Source of the DNA: Alistipes sp.
GTDB lineage: Bacteria; Bacteroidota; Bacteroidia; Bacteroidales; Rikenellaceae
NCBI GenBank assembly: GCA_021204515.1
Contig: JAJPZH010000189.1
Location: 1-48,811 of the forward strand
Direction of reading: 5' to 3'
DNA: 48,811 nucleotides
Shown: positions 17,091-24,115 of the stretch, piece after piece
Layout of the letters: each line of letters starts with the position of its first letter
How positions within the stretch are numbered: the stretch's first letter is position 1
Notes under the pieces: model-generated
The model's input: only the letters and a program-made list of their open reading frames with translations
The model's database searches: none
Told to the model about the DNA's origin: nothing
Made by a program: the position numbers and the translations under genes

Positions 17091-17786
17091 TTATGAGTCG
17101 AGCGTCTGCACGCCGCCGCCGTTGACGAAAAGCACTTGGCCGCTGACCCATTCGGAGACCGGGGCGGCGAAGTAGAGCACGGCGCCCGCGATGTCGGAGG
17201 GTTCGCCGAGCCGGTGAATCGGCGTGTGGGCCAGCATGCGGCTCTCGATCTCGGGCGTCAGCACCGTCGAAAGGGCCCGCGTGCGCGTGGCGCCCGGCCC
17301 GACGCAGTTGATACGCACGTTCATCGGCCCGAAGTCGAATGCCAGATTGGCTGTCATGTGGTTGAGCGCCGCTTTCGACGAGGCGTAGGCGCTCATGTTC
17401 GGGCTTTTGTTGATACTGGCCATCGAGGTAATGTTGACGATGCTGCCGTAACCCGCCCGGGCCATGTGGGGCACCACGAGCTTGCAGAGTTTCCACGCGC
17501 TGAAGACATTGAGGCGGAAGATCGCCTCGAACTCCTCGGCGCTGAGCTCGACCAGACGCTCCAGCGCCCGGTCGTCGAGTACGTCGCACGCGACGGCGAG
17601 GGCTTTGCCGCCCTTGTCGCGGATGGCCTGCGCCACGGCTTCGCCGGTTTCGGGCGTGCGGTTGCTTACCACGACGGTGGCTCCCGCTTCGGCAAGCGTT
17701 TCGCAGCAGGCGCGACCGATGCCGTTGCCGCCGCCGGTGACGACGGCCACCTTGCCCGTGAGATCGAATAATGGTTGTATGGACAT
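17091..17786 (-). CDS. SDR oxidoreductase resembling 7-alpha-hydroxysteroid dehydrogenase, with internal in-frame deletion
   Basis: A 231-residue short-chain dehydrogenase starting at the ATG at 17786. It has the cofactor motif TGGGNGIG (about 17-24) and the catalytic set Ser121 (NITSMAS), Tyr134 and Lys138 (YASSK). The second half closely follows E. coli HdhA as recalled: LNVFS, ITSMA, YASSKAA, HTPIxRLG, WVSGQ and a terminal GGGVQ. Between LDDRALERLVELS and AEEFEAIFRLNV the usual segment carrying the fourth beta strand and NNAG is absent. The spacing implies about 25 missing residues, so the protein is shorter than the usual 250-260. That motif supports the cofactor-binding fold, so the enzyme may be inactive or altered. 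A hydrolase of the bile-salt-hydrolase family lies downstream on the same strand. Confidence 0.85.
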   Translation of the reverse strand: MSIQPLFDLTGKVAVVTGGGNGIGRACCETLAEAGATVVVSNRTPETGEAVAQAIRDKGGKALAVACDVLDDRALERLVELSAEEFEAIFRLNVFSAWKLCKLVVPHMARAGYGSIVNITSMASINKSPNMSAYASSKAALNHMTANLAFDFGPMNVRINCVGPGATRTRALSTVLTPEIESRMLAHTPIHRLGEPSDIAGAVLYFAAPVSEWVSGQVLFVNGGGVQTLDS

Positions 17787-17891
17787 AACAGTAACTTTTA
17801 ATAGACATTTATATGCGGTCCCCATCAACAGATGAAACGCCGATGCACCGCAGCCCCGGCTTCTCCCTGTCGGAGAAATGAAGTGCACATT

Positions 17892-17911
17892 GCAATACTT
17901 TGCTGTATTGC
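17892..17911. promoter_or_regulatory. Perfect inverted repeat upstream of the SDR gene (possible operator)
   Basis: GCAATACTTTGCTGTATTGC has perfect 7-bp arms (GCAATAC/GTATTGC) around a 6-bp spacer. It lies about 105 bp upstream of the SDR ATG, in the region between the SDR and the divergently transcribed membrane protein. Arm length and spacing fit a dimeric regulator site. No regulator is encoded next to it, so the binder is unknown. Confidence 0.4.
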
Positions 17912-18070
17912 CGGGTTATGATTGTCAGTGTCGTCATATTGTTTCAGGGTAATGCGACGTAAAAGTAACTATTTCCACCTGATATCCCAACGTTGCCGAC
18001 AAACTTTCTTCGACGATGAAAGAGCTGTATGACTGTCCGGGAGTTACGACCAAATCCCTGCCTTATCGGA

Positions 18071-18102
18071 TTCGGATGTGCCGGTGCATTTTATTATCTT
18101 TG
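18071..18102 (+). promoter_or_regulatory. Promoter for the YczE/YitT-type membrane protein gene
   Basis: TATCTTTG at 18,095-18,102 matches the Bacteroidetes -7 consensus TAnnTTTG exactly. TTCG at 18,071-18,074, 20 bp upstream, stands in the -33 position. The start codon follows 34 bp after the box. Confidence 0.65.
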
Positions 18103-18136
18103 CACGTCGCAACAACCGAAGATGCGGTAATTATTT

Positions 18137-18877
18137 ATGAAATACAAAGAAAAGACACTGTCATTTCTCTGGCAGCATTTACTGCTGCTGGGGTCACTGT
18201 ATCTTATGACGCTGGGAGTGGTTCTCTGCGTCAAATCCGGTCTGGGCAGCAGCGTGATCTCCTCGCTGCCCTTCGTATTTTCGCTGGCAGGCCCCGTAAG
18301 CATCGTCCCGCAGTGGACGATCGGCGGATATACGATTGCGATGAACGCCCTGCTGGTACTTTGCCAGATACTCATACTGCGGCGAAAGTTCGAGCCCATG
18401 CAGCTCTTTCAACTGGTCATAGGGTTTATCTTCGGGTGGCTGATCGACCTCAATATGGCACTGACATCCGGATTGGCGTGTACGACGTTGCCTTCGCAGC
18501 TCTTCACCCAGCTCGCAGGCTGCACGATCATGGGCATCGGCATCGCCTTCGAGGTGCGATGCGGTTCGGTGACCATGCCCGGCGAGGGTATCTCGATCGT
18601 CATAAGTCAGGTCGCGCGCCGTCCTTTTGCCAAAGTCAAGATTATGGTGGACACGACCCTCGTCCTGCTGGCCGTAGCGGGTTGTTATCTCTTTTTCGGA
18701 CGCTGGCAGTGGAATGTCGTAGGCGTCGGTACGCTGTTCGCCATGATCTACGTCGGCCTCGTGGTAAGATTCACATCCCCGCACCTCGGCTGGTTCGACC
18801 GCCTGCTGGCCTATGTCCCGGGATTCCGCCGTTACCTGTTCGGGCTGGCACGGCTTATCTATCGTCGCGGCAACTGA
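18137..18877 (+). CDS. YczE/YyaS/YitT-family (DUF6198-like) integral membrane protein
   Basis: A 246-residue inner-membrane protein with about five to six hydrophobic helices. Typical features are an early LYLMTLGVVLCVKSGLGSSV segment, then IGGYTIAMNALLVLCQ and a GFIFGWLIDLNMAL helix. It also has GCTIMGIGIAFEV and a loop with MPGEGISIVIS. These match the YczE/YitT-type small membrane proteins, annotated as DUF6198 in Bacteroidetes. No transported substrate has been assigned with confidence to this group. It is transcribed alone, divergent from the SDR and convergent with the WG-repeat gene. Confidence 0.75.
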   Translation: MKYKEKTLSFLWQHLLLLGSLYLMTLGVVLCVKSGLGSSVISSLPFVFSLAGPVSIVPQWTIGGYTIAMNALLVLCQILILRRKFEPMQLFQLVIGFIFGWLIDLNMALTSGLACTTLPSQLFTQLAGCTIMGIGIAFEVRCGSVTMPGEGISIVISQVARRPFAKVKIMVDTTLVLLAVAGCYLFFGRWQWNVVGVGTLFAMIYVGLVVRFTSPHLGWFDRLLAYVPGFRRYLFGLARLIYRRGN

Positions 18878-18991
18878 AAGCAAAAAAACTGTTCAGCGTT
18901 TAAGTATTGCAAAAGTAGATAAACTCCTGATATTAATCTGAGTTAATCGCATGCTCAGCGCCAACAACTGCTATTCATTGTATTTGACGTA

Positions 18992-21268
18992 TCAATGCAC
19001 GACGCCGTATTTCTTGCCTTTGCCGTCGCACGACGCGCATTTACCCGTCGCGTTACAGGGGCTGCAGGCCATCGGGTCACCGCCCATATAGGAGTTACGG
19101 GCTATCCCCTTGCCGTCGCAGTGCGGGCATCGGCCCGAGCCGTGGCAGTTCGGACAGGTATAGTAGCCGTGCTTGTTGCCCGGATACTGTCCGTCCGTGT
19201 CCGTATCTATCGCACTGCCCGAGGAGTTGCCGTGCGAAGCCCCCGAAGATGCACCGCCCTGAATATAATCGGTTTTGGCCTTGAGAAAGCGGTTGTAGTC
19301 GGCTTCGGTCACGGGAATATCGAAAACGTTGGCGTCCAAATGAACCTGCACGCGGCGCCAATCCTTGGAGACGGTAACCAGCGTCTGCCCGGTGACGACA
19401 TCGACCTGCGTCCGGAACTGCCCGAAGCCCTCTTGGACAGGATACATGTTATATTTGTACTCCTTGAAAACGAATTCGTCGCCGCTCTGGTCGGCAAGGT
19501 AGGCCGAGGACTTGAACACAAGGCTCGCAGTGAACGAAACAAAAATACCGTAGTCATTTCTGGTCAGGGAGAGCCAGCATAACTGCCCTTTGTCATTCAG
19601 ATAATAAAGCGTACAAGGCAATTCAGGAATCGTACCGTAGGCCGGAAGCGTCACAGGTGCGAAATTGGCCCGCCCCGTCACGGTGTTCCCGGTCGAAGCC
19701 GCGGCAGCAGTCGTTTTCGCCGGAGCCGGAGCAGGGCGCGGGGCGGCAGCCGGAGTTTGCGAAGCCGACGTATCCCCGCCGGTCCACGTGCCCCGTTGTT
19801 TGGCCGAAACACGGGCGATCCATTCGTCTGCCGAAGCGTAATTCTGAGGAAGCGTATAGGTTCGGAACTGACGGTAAAAATGCAGGGCACTGTCGTAATT
19901 GCACTCCATCCCGCCTTTCCCGAGTTCGAAGAATGACCCCAACCGGAAGCAGGAATACCAATAGTCGCGGCTCGACGGCTCGGCGTTGCCGATAGCGCGC
20001 ATGTACCAGCGGCAGGCCTTCTCCTGATCGAATACCGGCGAAGAGGTCAGATCGTAACATTCGGCCAGCGGGCAATAGGCGGCCGTATATTTCGCTTCGG
20101 CGGCCTTTTCGAGCCACATCGCAGCCGTTGCATAGTCGCGGGACTCGGATGCCGCCATGCCCTTTCGATAACACTCAGCAGGGGAGAGCGAAGCCGCAGC
20201 CGGAGTTTGCACCGTCGTTGCGGAAGAGCGCGACGTCGCCGCAGCCATCGACTGCACGGCACCCCGGTCGGCCTGAATCACGGCGACGAGCGACGTCTGA
20301 CGGGGCGTTCCGGCCGGAAGCGCGTCGTGCCACGCCCGCGTCGCCTGCTCGAGGCGGGCAAAGGGCCGCTCGACCTTCTCCTCGATACGCGCCAAGTTTT
20401 CCGCCTTGCGTCGCAGGTAAGGTACGATAAATTCCTTGAAATTACGCTGCATCAGCTTATAGGGAGACGCCACTTTTTGTTTCGGGGCGATCACATGGCC
20501 CGAAATATCATAGAGCGTGGCCGTCTCCTTGTCTGCGACGAGGACTATCAGCGTCTTGCTCAACTCTTTCTCCGTGTAAAGCTCATACAGGCCGGCCTTG
20601 CGCAGCCATTTCTTGTAATCTTCCAACTCATTGACCCGGAAAATATCCATTCCCAAAAAGGTTATCGGCTGCGCCTCGATAAGCACTTCGCCGTCGGCAT
20701 TCATCAGGCCACGCCGCCCGTCCGCCAATTCATACTCGATCGTATGCGGCGCATAGGCCGGAGTCGTGAATTTTGTCGCTACGACTTCAGAAACAGGTTT
20801 GAACGAACAATCGACCAACTGCATTTTCCCTGTCTCCGAACTCATACAGAACAGGATCGGAGAGTCCTCCTGCCGGTAAATCTTGACCGGTTCGATATGA
20901 TATCCCTCGGGCGAAAGCCGACGCCCGTGAAAATCAATCAAATACTGCTTTTGATACTCGCCGACGCTTGCAAAGCCCTTGAAAATATGAGGTGGCCACG
21001 GAGAACCGGCCTCCGAAACCCAATACCCGTCCCGGTCGATCAGGTAATATTTGTCGGCATACTCCACCGTAGTAAGAGCTTCTTCCCGTCTAAACGGAAG
21101 CGCCCAATCGAAAACACAAGGTATAACACAGTTGCCGCCGAGGTCGAAATACCCGTATTTCCCGGAAGAATCTTGCCGGGCTTCAAGGCGAAGCGACTTA
21201 TCCGATTGGCCGAAAACGGCGCAAACAGTCAGCAGGACGAAACAGATCGTTGAGAACAGAGTCTTCAT
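18992..21268 (-). CDS. Secreted WG-repeat / Sel1-like / DnaJ-type zinc-finger protein
   Basis: A 758-residue protein with a signal peptide ending at VFGQ. Residues about 25-200 carry WG-type repeats (GKYGYFDLGGNCVIPCVFDW; DKYYLIDRDGYWV; GRRGLMNADGEVLIEAQPIT). Residues about 355-470 are Sel1/TPR-like (CYRKGMAASESRDYATAAMW; AAYCPLAECYDL; CFRLGSFFELGKGGM). An Ala/Pro-rich linker follows. The C-terminus has eight Cys in two pairs of knuckles: CPNCHGSGRCPHCDGKG and CSPCNATGKCASCDGKG, the CxxCxGxG pattern of the DnaJ zinc domain. No J-domain is present. A zinc-binding scaffold in the periplasm is the simplest reading, but its function is unknown. The combination of modules is unusual. Confidence 0.82.
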   Translation of the reverse strand: MKTLFSTICFVLLTVCAVFGQSDKSLRLEARQDSSGKYGYFDLGGNCVIPCVFDWALPFRREEALTTVEYADKYYLIDRDGYWVSEAGSPWPPHIFKGFASVGEYQKQYLIDFHGRRLSPEGYHIEPVKIYRQEDSPILFCMSSETGKMQLVDCSFKPVSEVVATKFTTPAYAPHTIEYELADGRRGLMNADGEVLIEAQPITFLGMDIFRVNELEDYKKWLRKAGLYELYTEKELSKTLIVLVADKETATLYDISGHVIAPKQKVASPYKLMQRNFKEFIVPYLRRKAENLARIEEKVERPFARLEQATRAWHDALPAGTPRQTSLVAVIQADRGAVQSMAAATSRSSATTVQTPAAASLSPAECYRKGMAASESRDYATAAMWLEKAAEAKYTAAYCPLAECYDLTSSPVFDQEKACRWYMRAIGNAEPSSRDYWYSCFRLGSFFELGKGGMECNYDSALHFYRQFRTYTLPQNYASADEWIARVSAKQRGTWTGGDTSASQTPAAAPRPAPAPAKTTAAAASTGNTVTGRANFAPVTLPAYGTIPELPCTLYYLNDKGQLCWLSLTRNDYGIFVSFTASLVFKSSAYLADQSGDEFVFKEYKYNMYPVQEGFGQFRTQVDVVTGQTLVTVSKDWRRVQVHLDANVFDIPVTEADYNRFLKAKTDYIQGGASSGASHGNSSGSAIDTDTDGQYPGNKHGYYTCPNCHGSGRCPHCDGKGIARNSYMGGDPMACSPCNATGKCASCDGKGKKYGVVH

Positions 21269-21361
21269 TGCAAGCAGGGATTAATGACGGTCGCGTCTGC
21301 CCGGAGCAGAGATTCCGACAACGTGCAACGGCCGGAATCCCATACGTCAGAACGCAATAGA

Positions 21362-21392
21362 CAAAAATATAAAAAATTTCCGCTACGGACAA
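21362..21392 (-). promoter_or_regulatory. Promoter for the WG-repeat/zinc-finger gene
   Basis: On the minus strand TTG (21,390-21,392) and TATTTTTG (21,362-21,369) are separated by 20 bp, the standard Bacteroidetes spacing. The -7 box lies 93 bp upstream of the ATG. Confidence 0.65.
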
Positions 21393-21452
21393 TACACAGG
21401 TAACAATATGCCTGACGAATTGAACTCTTTTTTTCGTTTCGGGAATATCTTC

Positions 21453-21460
21453 TATTTTTG
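21453..21460 (+). promoter_or_regulatory. Promoter -7 box for the urea transporter gene
   Basis: TATTTTTG matches TAnnTTTG and lies 21 bp before the ATG at 21,482. A T-rich stretch about 20 bp upstream may serve as the -33 region. An in-frame TTG at 21,458 overlaps this box and so is unlikely to be the start codon. Confidence 0.55.
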
Positions 21461-21481
21461 CATCCCGAAATTTTCTTTGTC

Positions 21482-22360
21482 ATGTTTACTTTGCGCAATT
21501 TGTGGATCGTCCCGATGCGTGGCGTCGGGCAGGTTCTATTTCAGGAGAACGCCCTTTCGGGAGTGTTGATGCTATTGGGTCTTGCCGTCGGGTCGCCAAC
21601 GGCCGCACTGTTGGCCCTTGCCGGCAATGTGCTGGGCAACCTCGCGGCTCGGGTCTTCCGTTACCCCGCAGCGGATATCGAACGGGGACTCTACGGGTTC
21701 AACGGCACGCTCGTGGGCATTGCCGTGGGCATCTTTTTCCCGCTCGGATGGCAGGCCGCACTGCTGCTGGTTGCCGGCTCCGTGGCGTCTTCACCGATCG
21801 CCCGGACATTCTCCCGATGCCGGATTCCGGGTTTTACAGCCCCCTTTATCCTCTCGACATGGTTATTGCTGGGAATAGCCGCCCTGCTGTGGCCCGCGCT
21901 GCGCACATCGGGCGGGACCGCCGCCATAGAAACCGCTCCGGAGTGGTTGCAGGCCCTGTCGCTGCATTTCGGGCAGGTCATGTTCGAGGGTCGTTCGCTG
22001 CTGACCGGAGCGCTCTTTCTGGCCGGCATCGCCGTAAACGACCCTCGCGGGGCGCTTTATGCCCTATGGGGAGCATTGCTCCCGCTGGGTATGGCATTCT
22101 TCGCGGATGACTATACGGCCTTCAACGCCGGACTGTTCGGTTACAACGGCGTGCTGTGCGCCATTGCGCTGACAGGCCCCTCGGCATGGGATTTTGCGCG
22201 TGCGACCTGCGCCGTCCTGCTCTCCATAGCCCTGCAGTGGTTCGGAATGCAGGCGGGAATCGTCACTCTGACCGCACCCTTCGTCGTGGCCGTATGGATC
22301 GTGATGGCGGCCGACCGGATATTTATTTTGACTGCCAATTCATTACGGCCGAATAAATAA
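21482..22360 (+). CDS. Urea transporter (UT/SLC14 family)
   Basis: A 292-residue inner-membrane channel. The ATG at 21,482 is preferred over the upstream TTG. The two inverted halves of the UT fold are visible: GLYGFNGTLVGIAVG in the first and GLFGYNGVLCAIAL in the second. Both contain the Y/F-N-G signature that lines the urea pore. FGQVMFEGRSLLTGALFLAG and ENALSGVLMLLGL match the repeated FExx(S/N) elements, with Glu at the expected places. The family lets urea move down its gradient. No urease or accessory genes lie in the window, so the nitrogen pathway must be encoded elsewhere or the protein may carry a related small amide. Confidence 0.9.
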   Translation: MFTLRNLWIVPMRGVGQVLFQENALSGVLMLLGLAVGSPTAALLALAGNVLGNLAARVFRYPAADIERGLYGFNGTLVGIAVGIFFPLGWQAALLLVAGSVASSPIARTFSRCRIPGFTAPFILSTWLLLGIAALLWPALRTSGGTAAIETAPEWLQALSLHFGQVMFEGRSLLTGALFLAGIAVNDPRGALYALWGALLPLGMAFFADDYTAFNAGLFGYNGVLCAIALTGPSAWDFARATCAVLLSIALQWFGMQAGIVTLTAPFVVAVWIVMAADRIFILTANSLRPNK

Positions 22361-22386
22361 CAATTCTATAAAAAGACAGTCCGGTT

Positions 22387-23472
22387 TTATTCCCCTTTCA
22401 TTGGCGTTTCCGGGAATTCGAAGTCGAATCGCAGTTGCACGCACTCCGTGCAGGCTTCCGGAGAATTACCGACGGTCAGTCCGATCAGGCGGATCTTACG
22501 GTCCTGAAAATCCACGGCAGCCAGCAGTTCTTCCGACACCCGGCGGAGCGTCTCGGCCGAATCCACGGGCGAGAACAAGGTTTTCGACCGTGTGATCTGC
22601 CGGAAGTCGTCGAACTTGAGCTTCAGCACGACGGTCTTGCCCTTGAACTCGTGACGCATCAGGCGGCCCCAGACCTCGTCCCGCACGGCCGACATATCCA
22701 GCAGCAGCCGTTCCCTGTCGTCGGTATCCTCGGCAAAGGTCGTTTCGGCACCCAACGACTTGCGGATGCGGTTAGGTTCCACCTCCCGCTCGTCGATACC
22801 GCGGGCATAGCCGTAGTAGGCATGTCCGGCTTTTCCGAAATGCTGCACGAGCCGTATTTCATCCCACTGACGCAGGTCGGCTCCGGTGCGGATGCCCAGC
22901 GCGTGCATCTTCTGCGCCGTGACCTCCCCGATACCGAAGAAGCGTTCGACGGGAAGCGCCGCGACAAACTCTGTGATACGCTCAGGCGGAATCGTGAACA
23001 GCCCGTCGGGCTTTCGATAATCCGAAGCGATTTTTGCCAGCATCTTATTTACGGAAATACCGGCTGATGCCGTCAGTCCGGTCGCGGCGAAAATGCGGGC
23101 TTTGATCTCGCGGGCGACCAGCGTAGCGGAACGAGCGTGCGAAACGTCGAGGAAAGCCTCGTCGAGCGAGAGAGGCTCGACAAGTTCGGTATATTCGTGA
23201 AAGATATTGCGGATTTGCCCTGAAACCTCCTTGTAGACATCGAAACGGGCCGGCACGAAGATCAGCCCGGGACATAACCTTTTGGCCAGAGCGGAAGAGA
23301 TCGCCGACCGTACCCCGAAAGGACGTGCCTCGTAGCTGGCCGTAGCAACGACACCGCGCGGGCCGTCGTATCCGACAGCGATCGGCCGTCCCCGGTATTC
23401 GGGGTGGTCGCGTTGTTCCACCGACGCATAAAAGGCGTCCATGTCAATATGTATGATTTTCCGCTGTGGCAT
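22387..23472 (-). CDS. dinB: DNA polymerase IV (Y-family)
   Basis: A 361-residue translesion polymerase. The ATG at 23,472 is chosen because a TTG seven codons upstream lies within the promoter. The catalytic metal residues are in IIHIDMDAFYASVE (Asp10) and SLDEAFLD (Asp104, Glu105). ATASYEARPFGVRSAI is the fingers signature. A helix-hairpin-helix (VERFFGIGEVTAQKMHALGI) and the little-finger domain with KSLGAETTFAEDT follow. It copies past damaged bases and introduces mutations during stress. No beta-clamp motif of clear strength is seen at the C-terminus (LRFDFEFPETPMKGE). It is convergent with the urea transporter. Confidence 0.95.
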   Translation of the reverse strand: MPQRKIIHIDMDAFYASVEQRDHPEYRGRPIAVGYDGPRGVVATASYEARPFGVRSAISSALAKRLCPGLIFVPARFDVYKEVSGQIRNIFHEYTELVEPLSLDEAFLDVSHARSATLVAREIKARIFAATGLTASAGISVNKMLAKIASDYRKPDGLFTIPPERITEFVAALPVERFFGIGEVTAQKMHALGIRTGADLRQWDEIRLVQHFGKAGHAYYGYARGIDEREVEPNRIRKSLGAETTFAEDTDDRERLLLDMSAVRDEVWGRLMRHEFKGKTVVLKLKFDDFRQITRSKTLFSPVDSAETLRRVSEELLAAVDFQDRKIRLIGLTVGNSPEACTECVQLRFDFEFPETPMKGE

Positions 23473-23490
23473 GCTCGATGATCCCACGGG

Positions 23491-23523
23491 CAAAGATAGT
23501 CAATAAAGTTCACACCGCTGCAA
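23491..23523 (-). promoter_or_regulatory. Promoter for dinB
   Basis: On the minus strand TATCTTTG (23,491-23,498) is an exact -7 box 18 bp upstream of the ATG. TTG at 23,521-23,523 lies 22 bp further upstream. No LexA-type palindrome is visible beside it. Confidence 0.6.
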
Positions 23524-23626
23524 CCCGCCGAATCCCGCCTTTATGAACGACATCTCGAACGCCTACGAATCGGCATATACTATCATGCTGAACCTCACGG
23601 CTTCGGTGCGTCTGCACGCGCCGTGA

Positions 23627-23844
23627 TCTATCGACAAGCGGCTTGTCGGCTATGTCGTTGCGAATATCGGAGAATTTGCCAAGACACACGATATGACAGT
23701 CGCGAAGCCAGCGACTATCTGAACCGCTACAAGGGACTGGATTTCCTTGCGGAGCACTATGCCGCCGAGCATCGGCTCTCCATTCGGGACAGCGTGCAGG
23801 ATCTTACCCGTGTATGCCGCAATAACGGAGGAGGCATTGTATGA
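23627..23844 (+). pseudogene. DUF3791-family gene broken by a 1-bp frameshift
   Basis: The first part reads in one frame (KRLVGYVVANIGEFAKTHDM then TV) and stops shortly after. The second part reads in the next frame (REASDYLNRYKGLDFLAEHY; then DLTRVCRNNGGGIV). Joined at about 23,701 by adding one base (GTCGCG to GTCCGCG), they give a continuous DUF3791 protein of about 70 residues with the typical DLTxVCxxNGG ending. The start is also degraded: a TGA stands just before SIDKRL where an ATG would be expected. DUF3791 genes usually pair with DUF3990 genes, and the next frame is such a remnant. The role of the pair is not established; toxin-antitoxin-like behaviour has been suspected from their arrangement. 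Confidence 0.7.
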
Positions 23845-23975
23845 AACTTCATTCCGGTTCGAACACGGCCATCCGTCAGGTCTATTTTGCCCGATGCAAA
23901 CCCTTCAAGCATTTCGGGCAGGCAACGGATAAGCAACTCAACTTACCGTTAAACCTGCCCGATTCTGCTTTTTAG
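23841..23975 (+). pseudogene. DUF3990-family gene, 5' fragment only
   Basis: The ATG overlaps the DUF3791 stop as ATGA, the arrangement expected for the intact pair. The first 27 codons (MKLHSGSNTAIRQVYFARCK then PFKHFGQ) resemble the N-terminus of DUF3990 proteins, which typically begin MKLYHGS and have CKPxKDFG before the first glycine-rich turn. After that the family resemblance ends, and the frame stops at 23,975 after unrelated codons. Family members are about 150 residues or more, so most of the gene has been lost. DUF3990 is thought to be related to ADP-ribosyltransferase-like folds. Confidence 0.6.
23914..23962 (+). terminator. Hairpin with T run at the break point of the DUF3990 remnant
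   Basis: TCGGGCAGG (23,914-23,922) pairs with CCTGCCCGA (23,954-23,962), with an inner AACGG/CCGTT pairing. TTCTGCTTTTT follows. It has the form of an intrinsic terminator and overlaps the point where homology to DUF3990 ends. It may be the terminator brought close by a deletion. Confidence 0.6.
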
Positions 23976-24115
23976 CGTTCCGGAACTCATGCAGTCAGGT
24001 GCATTGATTCGCTGCAAACTAATCGTTTACACCACTCCGCAGTCCATTGTTCCTACAAAAGCCCCTCCGAGATTCGACCGGACGTAAAACATACCACGAA
24101 TCGAACCTGAGAGAT

